DNA from: Oscillospiraceae bacterium
GTDB lineage: Bacteria > Bacillota > Clostridia > Oscillospirales > Oscillospiraceae
DNA length: 45,294 nt
NCBI GenBank assembly: GCA_015067585.1
Contig: SVMC01000014.1
Coordinates: forward strand, 1-45,294
Direction of reading: 5' to 3'
The notes beneath the pieces are model-generated. The model saw only the letters and a list, made by a program, of their open reading frames with translations, ran no database searches and had not been told where the DNA came from. How positions within the stretch are numbered: position 1 is the first letter of the stretch; each line of letters opens with the position of its first letter. Below are positions 15,780 to 21,535 of this stretch, one piece after another. A program made the position numbers and the translations under genes.

Positions 15780-15797
15780 TTAGTGAAGTATCACTAA
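15780..15797. promoter_or_regulatory. Operator-like site 2
   Basis: TTAGTGA-AGTA-TCACTAA, a perfect 7-4-7 palindrome with the same core as sites 1 and 3. It is centred about 37 bases from site 1 and about 45 from site 3. Confidence 0.8.
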
Positions 15798-15824
15798 TAT
15801 AATTTTTCTATTTCGATTATTATA

Positions 15825-15842
15825 TTAGTGATAACTCACTTG
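15825..15842. promoter_or_regulatory. Operator-like site 3, next to the XRE ribosome site
   Basis: TTAGTGA-TAAC-TCACTTG has the same left half and five of seven bases of the right half. It abuts the GGAGG (15842-15846) of the XRE gene and overlaps a TATATT that could be its -10. Confidence 0.7.
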
Positions 15843-15855
15843 GAGGTCGTGCGGA

Positions 15856-16098
15856 ATGAATACCCGGGAAGTCATTGCGAATCGGATCCGCGAGCTTTGC
15901 AAAGAGCGGGGCATCACGCCCAACGGCATCAGCAATCTTTCCGCCGTGCCTCAGGCCACCGTGAAGAGCATCCTCAACGGCGAGAGCAAAAACCCCGGCA
16001 CCGTCACCATCAAAAAGCTCTGCGACGGCTTCGAGATCACCTTGGGCGAATTCTTCAGCACCCCGGATTTTGACGCCTTGGAGCAGGAGATCAAATAG
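15856..16098 (+). CDS. Small XRE-family helix-turn-helix regulator
   Basis: An 80-residue protein that is almost only a Cro/CI-type helix-turn-helix. Helix 2 and the recognition helix are in GITPNGISNLSAVPQATVKS, followed by ILNGESKNPGTVTIKKLCDG and a short C-terminal helix pair (ITLGEFFSTPDFDAL). There is no second domain for ligand or dimerisation beyond this. The ATG at 15856 has GGAGG nine bases upstream. It is divergent from the unknown lipoprotein, and three copies of one palindromic motif fill the gap between them, so it probably represses the lipoprotein gene and itself. The target assignment is inference. Confidence 0.88.
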   Translation: MNTREVIANRIRELCKERGITPNGISNLSAVPQATVKSILNGESKNPGTVTIKKLCDGFEITLGEFFSTPDFDALEQEIK

Positions 16099-16166
16099 GC
16101 CCCTTATCAACGCAAAAACAGCCCCTTTTTTTAGGGACTGCAAAACACTTTCCTGTCAACAAACAG

Positions 16167-16198
16167 CGGCGCTGCCTCACGAGTATGAGGCAGCGCCG
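16167..16198. terminator. Hairpin between the convergent XRE and DUF362 genes
   Basis: Perfect 13-bp arms (16167-16179 and 16186-16198) with loop CGAGTA, in the gap between two genes that point at each other. T-tracts are weak, but the position fits a shared terminator. Confidence 0.65.
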
Positions 16199-16248
16199 TT
16201 ACTATACCGCTATATTCTTGCTGTTACTATATTCTTATAGTTACCGCA

Positions 16249-17352
16249 TCAGATGGTGATGATCTCGTATTCGTCGGTGCCGAGGCCGATCTTCTTGGCG
16301 TGTTCGATCTGGGAGCGCCAGTTGGTGGTGGGGTGAACGGTCTTGACATGGTCTTCCAGCTGCTCCGGAGCCATGCCCAGCATGCTGTTCTTCTCTGCCT
16401 TCTGGGCATTCAGGGCATCGGCGCAGGCCATATCAATGGCCACGGGGTCAAAGGAGGCGTACATACCCACATCAGGGATGATGGGGATGTCGTTTTCGCT
16501 GTGGCAGTCGCAGTAGGGGGAGACATCCTTGATGAGGGTGATGTGGAAGTGGGGGCGGCCCTGCAGGACGGCCTTGGTGTACTCCGCGATCTTGTAGTTC
16601 AGTACATTATTGGATTCCTTCTGGATGGGCTGGATGGCATCCAGAGGGCAGACGCTGATGCAGCGGCCGCAGCCGACGCACTTGTCAAGGTCGATGCTTG
16701 CCTTGCGGTTTTCAATGGCGGGGGCATCGTGGGCGCAGATCTTGCGGCACTGTCCGCAGCCAACGCAAAGATCCTGCTCCACATAGACCTTGCCGCCGTG
16801 GTGCATTTCCATCTTGCCGGCGCGGGAACCGCAGCCCATGCCGATGTTCTTCATGGCGCCGCCGATGCCGGCTTCCTCATGCAGCTTGAAATGGGACAGG
16901 GAGATGATGATATCCGCATCCATCACAGCGGTGCCGATCTTGGCTTCCTTGACATATTCGCCGTCGATGGGGACGAGAACTTCGTCGGTGCCCTTGATAC
17001 CGTCAGCGATGATCACATGGCAGCCGGTATTGTAGGGGTTGAAGCCGTTCTGATAGGCGGCTTCCAGATGGTCGAGGCCGTTCTTGCGGCCGCCGATGTA
17101 CAGGGTGTTGCAGTCCACTAAGAAGGGCTTGCCGCCCAGGTCCTTGATGATGTCGATGACGACGCGGGCATAGTTGGCGCGAAGGTAAGCAAGGTTGCCG
17201 GGTTCACCGAAGTGCATCTTTACGGCGACATACTTGTCCTTGAAATCGATCTGGTCAATTCCCGCTGTCAGGATCAGACGGGCGAACTTCTGGATCTGGT
17301 TTTCCTGAAAAGTGGTATGAAAATCGGTAAAATAAACTTTGGACGGGGCCAC
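16249..17352 (-). CDS. DUF362 protein with two [4Fe-4S] ferredoxin clusters
   Basis: A 367-residue iron-sulfur protein. The N-terminal and C-terminal parts belong to the DUF362 fold (KMHFGEPGNLAYLR near the start; FDPVAIDMACADALN near the end). A ferredoxin-like insert at about 190-255 carries two complete cluster motifs, CVGCGQCRKICAHD and CVGCGRCISVCPLD. The family is widespread in anaerobes, and its substrate is not known. I start it at a GTG (17350-17352), because GGAGG lies eight bases upstream; the ATG at 17379 would place that ribosome site inside the gene. It stands alone and is convergent with the XRE gene. Confidence 0.88.
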   Translation of the reverse strand: MAPSKVYFTDFHTTFQENQIQKFARLILTAGIDQIDFKDKYVAVKMHFGEPGNLAYLRANYARVVIDIIKDLGGKPFLVDCNTLYIGGRKNGLDHLEAAYQNGFNPYNTGCHVIIADGIKGTDEVLVPIDGEYVKEAKIGTAVMDADIIISLSHFKLHEEAGIGGAMKNIGMGCGSRAGKMEMHHGGKVYVEQDLCVGCGQCRKICAHDAPAIENRKASIDLDKCVGCGRCISVCPLDAIQPIQKESNNVLNYKIAEYTKAVLQGRPHFHITLIKDVSPYCDCHSENDIPIIPDVGMYASFDPVAIDMACADALNAQKAEKNSMLGMAPEQLEDHVKTVHPTTNWRSQIEHAKKIGLGTDEYEIITI

Positions 17353-17501
17353 AGAGTATTCCTCCTTCAATATAGTCATGATGATTATATCTGAACTTAG
17401 GTTGAAAGGCAAGAAAAAAGTGAAAAATGTTTCATTTTTATCGACTTTGGTTTCTTTTGAGATACCGATATCCGCTGCATTTGCACGAAATGTGTGTTCT
17501 C

Positions 17502-17530
17502 TTGACAGTGCCCCTGCCGTTTGCTACAAT
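17502..17530 (+). promoter_or_regulatory. Promoter of the cobalamin riboswitch operon
   Basis: TTGACA (17502-17507) and TACAAT (17525-17530), 17 bases apart, with TGC directly before the -10. Confidence 0.85.
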
Positions 17531-17548
17531 GTCCTTGTCACAATATGA

Positions 17549-17684
17549 TTTCTGATGGTCGGGGAAGCGGGGTGCAAATCCCCCACGAAGCCGTCGCTGT
17601 AAGGTGGAGCGAGTCCGAATGCCACCGGCGCAAGCCGGGAAGGCGGACAAGCGGTGAAGCCAAGTCAGAATACCCGGTCAGAAA
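17549..17684 (+). ncRNA. Cobalamin riboswitch
   Basis: The aptamer blocks are present in order: GGGGTGCAAATCCCCCACG, AGCCGTCGCTGTAAGGTG, GAGTCCGAATGCCACCGG, and GAAGCCAAGTCAGAATACC, the B12-box region. The closing stem P1 is TTTCTGA (17549-17555) with TCAGAAA (17678-17684). It precedes a DUF4430 gene and an ECF S component. Confidence 0.95.
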
Positions 17685-17685
17685 T

Positions 17686-17781
17686 GCCATGCAAAGGAGC
17701 TGCGGTCCTCAGCCATTTGCCCGCGTGACGGCGGCATTTGCTTCCTTTCTTTGCATGGCGCAGAAGAAAGGAAGGTTTTTT
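17686..17781 (+). promoter_or_regulatory. Expression platform of the cobalamin riboswitch: two exclusive hairpins
   Basis: Hairpin 1: 17741-17751 pairs perfectly with 17764-17774 and is followed by G and six T residues. This is a terminator whose 3' arm also contains the GGAAGG ribosome site of the downstream gene. Hairpin 2: GCCATGCAAAG (17686-17696) pairs perfectly with CTTTGCATGGC (17749-17759). The two share bases 17749-17751 and the hairpin 1 loop, so only one can form. Hairpin 2 would act as the antiterminator and free the ribosome site. Confidence 0.7.
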
Positions 17782-17784
17782 ATT

Positions 17785-18177
17785 ATGAAAAAAAGTACGA
17801 AAATCCTCTTGACCGTCCTGGCTCTCGTGCTGGTGGTGGGCGTCTTTGTGGGCGCGTGGGTGATGTTCTCCCCCGACACTGCCGCAGGCGGTAAGACCAT
17901 CGAGGTGGAAGTGACCCATCTGGATGGCAAAGAAGTCAGCTTCACGCTGAACACGGAAGAAGAATACCTTGCCCCCGCTTTGTTGGCGGAGGAACTCATC
18001 TCCGGCACACAGGAGGAGTACGGCCTGTTCATCGATACGGTGGATGGGGAGTATGCCGATCCCGCCCAAAATCAGTGGTGGGTGTTCACGGTGAATGGCG
18101 AAATGGGAATGTACGGCGCCGACACCCAGCCCATCACGGATGGCGATGTGTACGCCTTCAGCATCTATGAAGGCTGA
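17785..18177 (+). CDS. DUF4430 (transcobalamin-like) membrane-anchored protein
   Basis: A 130-residue protein with an N-terminal membrane anchor (about 5-28) and one extracellular DUF4430 domain (about 38-130), a fold related to the C-terminal domain of transcobalamin. The typical WWVFTVNGEMGMYG and the closing DGDVYAFSIYEG are visible. Together with the cobalamin riboswitch and the overlapping ECF S component, this suggests that it captures cobalamin or a corrinoid outside the membrane and hands it to the transporter; that role is inference. The ATG at 17785 is 9 bases after GGAAGG, which lies in the regulatory hairpin. The longer frame to 17521 runs through the riboswitch and is not a gene. 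Confidence 0.85.
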   Translation: MKKSTKILLTVLALVLVVGVFVGAWVMFSPDTAAGGKTIEVEVTHLDGKEVSFTLNTEEEYLAPALLAEELISGTQEEYGLFIDTVDGEYADPAQNQWWVFTVNGEMGMYGADTQPITDGDVYAFSIYEG

Positions 18178-18658
18178 GCATCTTCGGCTGCGGGAGCTGC
18201 TGGCCCTGAGCCTGATGGCGGCGCTGATCTTTGGCTCAAAGGTGGCGCTGTCCTTTTTGCCCAACATCCATCTGGGAGCGCTGCTTCTGATCGTGGCCAC
18301 ACTGCGCTTTGGCCCCAAGGCACTGTATACCGCCTTCGTCTATGTGATGCTGGAAGGCTTGGTGTACGGCTTCGGCCTGTGGTGGATCAGCTATCTCTAC
18401 ATCTGGCCCCTTTTGGTGCTGGCGGTGCTGCCACTTCGAAGGACGAGATCTTATTTTGTTCTGAGTGTGGCGGGTGCGCTGCATGGGCTGCTCTTCGGCG
18501 CCCTGTGCGCCATTCCTGTGGGAGTGCTGAGCGGGCTCAAGGCAGGCTTTGCCTATTGGATCGCCGGGATCCCCTTTGATCTGATCCACGGCGCAGCCAA
18601 TTTCATCCTGTGCCTTGTGCTGCTGCGGCCCCTTGACCGGCTGACACAGAAGGTATAG
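18167..18658 (+). CDS. ECF transporter S component, probably for cobalamin
   Basis: A membrane protein of 163 residues with five or six hydrophobic segments and the small, basic-ended form of ECF substrate-binding subunits (RELLALSLMAALIFGSKVAL at the start). The ATG at 18167 overlaps the last 11 bases of the DUF4430 gene, so translation is coupled. The cobalamin riboswitch controls both genes, which makes B12 or a corrinoid the most likely substrate. The protein lacks its own ATPases and EcfT in this window and must use a shared module. Another S component with a different ligand cannot be excluded from sequence alone. Confidence 0.82.
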   Translation: MKAEHLRLRELLALSLMAALIFGSKVALSFLPNIHLGALLLIVATLRFGPKALYTAFVYVMLEGLVYGFGLWWISYLYIWPLLVLAVLPLRRTRSYFVLSVAGALHGLLFGALCAIPVGVLSGLKAGFAYWIAGIPFDLIHGAANFILCLVLLRPLDRLTQKV

Positions 18659-18722
18659 TTTGCTTTCCTGCACTGCGCTGAGGCGGTGCAGGAAAATTTT
18701 TTAAGATTTCTGAAAAAAGTGG

Positions 18723-18751
18723 TTGACAAAACGGGGAACATCCTGTATAAT
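18723..18751 (+). promoter_or_regulatory. Promoter of the tRNA-Met/tRNA-Glu pair
   Basis: Exact consensus TTGACA (18723-18728) and TATAAT (18746-18751) with a 17-base spacer, 39 bases upstream of tRNA-Met. Confidence 0.9.
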
Positions 18752-18790
18752 TCATCATGCTGTGAGCAACACATGATGCGAACAACACAT

Positions 18791-18866
18791 GGCGGCATAG
18801 CTCAGTTGGTAGAGCATTCGGTTCATACCCGGAGTGTCATCTGTTCGAGTCAGATTGCCGCTACCA
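18791..18866 (+). tRNA. tRNA-Met, elongator (anticodon CAT)
   Basis: A 76-base cloverleaf with CCA encoded. The acceptor stem is GGCGGCA/TGCCGCT (G-T at the end), the anticodon stem is TTCGG/CCGGA with loop TTCATAC, and the T stem is ATCTG/CAGAT. It lacks the GGG/CCC anticodon stem of the initiator and resembles the Bacillus elongator. Confidence 0.95.
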
Positions 18867-18941
18867 GGCCCGTTGGTCAAGTGGTTAAGACACCGCCCTT
18901 TCACGGCGGTAACATGGGTTCGAGTCCCGTACGGGTCACCA
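18867..18941 (+). tRNA. tRNA-Glu (anticodon TTC)
   Basis: A 75-base cloverleaf with CCA encoded, starting at the very next base after tRNA-Met. The acceptor stem is GGCCCGT/ACGGGTC, and the anticodon stem is CCGCC/GGCGG with loop CTTTCAC. Both tRNAs come from one precursor. Confidence 0.97.
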
Positions 18942-18942
18942 T

Positions 18943-18977
18943 AAAAAGCGCCGTTGCATTTTGCAACGGCGCTTTTT
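18943..18977 (+). terminator. Terminator of the tRNA pair
   Basis: Perfect 16-bp arms (18943-18958 and 18962-18977) around a TTT loop. The 3' arm ends in five T residues. Confidence 0.95.
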
Positions 18978-19112
18978 CATTATGACGAAAGTAATGACGG
19001 AAGCAGGTTTGCTTCCGTCATATTTCTTTCTGTATTGAACGCGAAAGGGACGCTAAGACCGCCCCTTTCACACGATCTCCGCCAGGAGTGCGCTCGTTTG
19101 TTTTCAATAAGA

Positions 19113-20033
19113 TCAGATCACCATCAGATATTTCATGATATCTTCCCGCATTTTGGCGCTTGCTTCCCGGGCAGCTTCGATATAAGCTGCCTCGTCTCCG
19201 GTCTTTTGCCATGCGCCGAGAATGCTTCTGGAGGCGCTGACGATGGCGCCGTGGCCGAACTTATCGAAGGCATACTGGATATTGCGGGACAGGCCCCCCT
19301 GCGCCCCGTAGCCAATGACCAGCAGGAACAGGCGATCATATTTTTCCCGCAGAGTCTTGATGGCGGCGGGCTGGGTAGCACCCACCACAGCGGCGATCTC
19401 GGAATAGCCGTTCCTGCCGTAGAGGTCCGCGCTCCAGCGCATCAAAAGGTCTGCCATGGCAGTATAGACCACACGATCACCGGAGATCAGCTCCTGCACC
19501 TCACGGCTGGACTTATTGGAGGTGCGGACATAGCAGAAAAGATTCTTTTTCTGCTCCTTGCAGTAGGGCAGGAAGGGACGCACACAATCGCCCCCCAGAT
19601 AGCCGCTAATGGTGACGCCGTCACAGGCATAGGGGTGCAGCACCGTGTCTCCGATCCTCTGCTCTCCAAAAACGCCATCGGCATAGAGCTTGGCAATATG
19701 CTCCACACTGGAAAAATTGCTGTCCAGCAGCACATAGAAGCCCATTTTGGAAGCCTTTTCCATCAATCGCTGCATGGCGGCAATACCCTCCGCGCCCAGG
19801 GCAGCAAAGCAGCTCTCCTGCACCTTCACCGCCGCCGCAATGCCGGAAACTGCCTGCAAAATACCCTTGCAGAATTCTTCATAGGCAGATGCCACAGCGG
19901 CTGCGGTATTGCCATGCTTCTCCACTGCCCGCTGCAATATGGAAGGCGGCAGCAGTTCGGGCGACGGGTCAAGACCCACCATCACCGGACTTTTCAGCTT
20001 TCGGATCTTCGTCTGCAGTACATCAATGGACAT
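19113..20033 (-). CDS. PyrF-fold protein lacking the catalytic OMP decarboxylase motif
   Basis: A 306-residue homologue of type-2 orotidine-5'-phosphate decarboxylase, which makes UMP in pyrimidine synthesis. Many family elements are kept: VGLDPSPELLP near the start, AVKVQ (about 68), TVLHPYACDG (about 130), LLVIGYGAQGG (about 240) and ASRSIL near the end. The central motif D-x-K-R-x-D-I is not kept. At the matching place (about 98-105) the sequence is LLDSNFSSV: the Lys that protonates C6 is Asn and the second Asp is Ser. The reading frame is intact on both sides, so this is not a frameshift. It may bind a nucleotide without decarboxylating it, or do another reaction. The start at 20033 has GAGAGGGG upstream. 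Confidence 0.8.
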   Translation of the reverse strand: MSIDVLQTKIRKLKSPVMVGLDPSPELLPPSILQRAVEKHGNTAAAVASAYEEFCKGILQAVSGIAAAVKVQESCFAALGAEGIAAMQRLMEKASKMGFYVLLDSNFSSVEHIAKLYADGVFGEQRIGDTVLHPYACDGVTISGYLGGDCVRPFLPYCKEQKKNLFCYVRTSNKSSREVQELISGDRVVYTAMADLLMRWSADLYGRNGYSEIAAVVGATQPAAIKTLREKYDRLFLLVIGYGAQGGLSRNIQYAFDKFGHGAIVSASRSILGAWQKTGDEAAYIEAAREASAKMREDIMKYLMVI

Positions 20034-20104
20034 GGAACGCAGCCCCTCTCATCATTCTTTATATAGCTACATTATATCAGATTTTTCCCCGGGCGCAAGC
20101 ATGG

Positions 20105-20139
20105 AAACGGCCCTGTTTCCGAAAAAACAGAGCCGTTTT
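20105..20139. terminator. Hairpin between the antiporter and PyrF-like genes
   Basis: 14-base arms with one mismatch (20105-20118 and 20125-20138). The T-rich tail is on the plus strand, but the neighbouring genes read on the minus strand, so its direction is uncertain. Confidence 0.5.
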
Positions 20140-20148
20140 ATTTTGACA

Positions 20149-21111
20149 TTATACCATAAACTGATAGGCACAGAAGCCTGCGTAGATGGCAAGCAGGCTG
20201 ATGCCCTGGGCGCGGGTGAGCTTTCCCTTCACAAGGGCAGGCACGGTCAGCAGACACATCACCAGAATCATCACAGGAATATCCACAAGGAAGGAGGAAT
20301 TCATACCGAACAGCAGCTTGCTGGCAGGTACCGGGAAGGGCATCAGCGTGGCAGACACACCGGACACCAGTACCAGATTGAAAATGTTGGCACCGATGAT
20401 ATTGCCCAGGGACAGTGCGCCATGACCCTTTGCAAGGGCGGTGATGGCAGTGACCAGCTCCGGCAAAGAGGTTCCAAGGGCTACGAAGGTCAGGGCAATG
20501 ACAGACTCCGGCACACCCAGCCACTGGGCGATCAGGGTGCCGTTATCCACCAACAGGCGGGCACCCACCGCAATGGCGGCAGCGCCAATCACAAGAAGAA
20601 GCAGTTCCTTCACGATGCTGCCGGAAGGCGCCTCTTCCTCCTGTGTCTCAGGAAGCTTACTCCGAAGGGCTTGACGGACGGTAGTAAACATATAGACCGC
20701 GAAAATACCAAGAAGCAGCAGGCCTGCAAAACGGCTGAATTCACCGGTCAGAACAGCAAAGAGAATATAAATCACTGCTGCCGCAAAGAAGAACAGCACA
20801 GGGGTACGAAGGCTTTTCTTATCCACCGTGGCAGGGCGGATGGCAATGGTCAGCGCGGCAATCAGCGAAGTATTGCAGATGATGGAGCCGATGGCATTGC
20901 CATAGGCGATCTCTCCGTGACCGCTGAGGGCGGAGGTGGCGGATACCATCACCTCAGGCAGCGTTGTACCAATGGAAACAACCGTCGCACCGATCAGCAG
21001 TTCCGGCACATGAAAGCGGTGGGCGATGCCGGTAGCACCATCCACAAACCAGTCGCCGCCCTTGATCAGCAGCACCAATCCTGCAATAAACAGCAAAACA
21101 GGAATTAACAT
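20149..21111 (-). CDS. CaCA-family calcium/sodium antiporter (YrbG-like)
   Basis: A 320-residue membrane protein with about ten hydrophobic segments in two similar halves. Each half has the family's alpha-repeat: GATVVSIGTTLPEVMVS (about 42-58) and ALTFVALGTSLPELVTA (about 195-211), with the Glu of each LPE forming the ion site. It would exchange calcium for sodium or protons across the membrane. The ATG at 21111 has AAGGAG upstream. It is a single gene between the PyrF-like gene and the divergent ppdK. Confidence 0.93.
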   Translation of the reverse strand: MLIPVLLFIAGLVLLIKGGDWFVDGATGIAHRFHVPELLIGATVVSIGTTLPEVMVSATSALSGHGEIAYGNAIGSIICNTSLIAALTIAIRPATVDKKSLRTPVLFFFAAAVIYILFAVLTGEFSRFAGLLLLGIFAVYMFTTVRQALRSKLPETQEEEAPSGSIVKELLLLVIGAAAIAVGARLLVDNGTLIAQWLGVPESVIALTFVALGTSLPELVTAITALAKGHGALSLGNIIGANIFNLVLVSGVSATLMPFPVPASKLLFGMNSSFLVDIPVMILVMCLLTVPALVKGKLTRAQGISLLAIYAGFCAYQFMV

Positions 21112-21535
21112 AGAAAAACTCCTTTCGTAATAACAGCAGTGATTAGACGATACGCGCAGGAAATCGTTCCCAAGTTTTCATCGATCTTATTCCGGACCGT
21201 ATCAACAGAATCTGAAACGAACAATGTATATCATATGCCAAATATGGGAAAAATGCAAGTCCTTTGCAGGACACAATTTCTTAAAACCGGGAGAACCCTC
21301 TGTTGGCTTCCGTCACTTTTCTCCGCTTTCTCCGCCGCATGACAAATTTGTCCCGCTATCCCTGCTATCGTAAATTTCACCAAAAATTTATCGTAAAAAT
21401 TCGTATTTTTTCCAAAAAAAAGATTGCGTTTTTACAAATTCTGTGTTAGAATTCTTCTCTGGTAAAGTATAAATGCAAAAAATGAAGGAAAACATTCAGG
21501 GAAATGTTTTTACACGAAAGGGGTAACTAAAAATA
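21112..21535. other. Intergenic region upstream of ppdK and the antiporter
   Basis: A 424-base gap between divergent genes. No RNA gene or riboswitch is recognised. The middle (21370-21420) is very AT-rich and contains two ATCGTAAA direct repeats about 25 bases apart. The ppdK promoter lies at 21424-21452. I see no clear antiporter promoter. Confidence 0.6.
21424..21452 (+). promoter_or_regulatory. Probable promoter of ppdK
   Basis: TTGCGT (21424-21429) and TAGAAT (21447-21452) with a 17-base spacer. The leader is about 75 bases. Confidence 0.6.

Noticed and set aside
17521-17784. N-terminal extension of the DUF4430 protein
   Set aside because: This frame runs through the cobalamin riboswitch and its hairpins; the true start at 17785 has a ribosome site and begins a membrane anchor.
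19113-20033. Ordinary pyrF
   Set aside because: The DxKxxD motif is replaced by DSNFSS, so I did not assign the symbol or the decarboxylase function.
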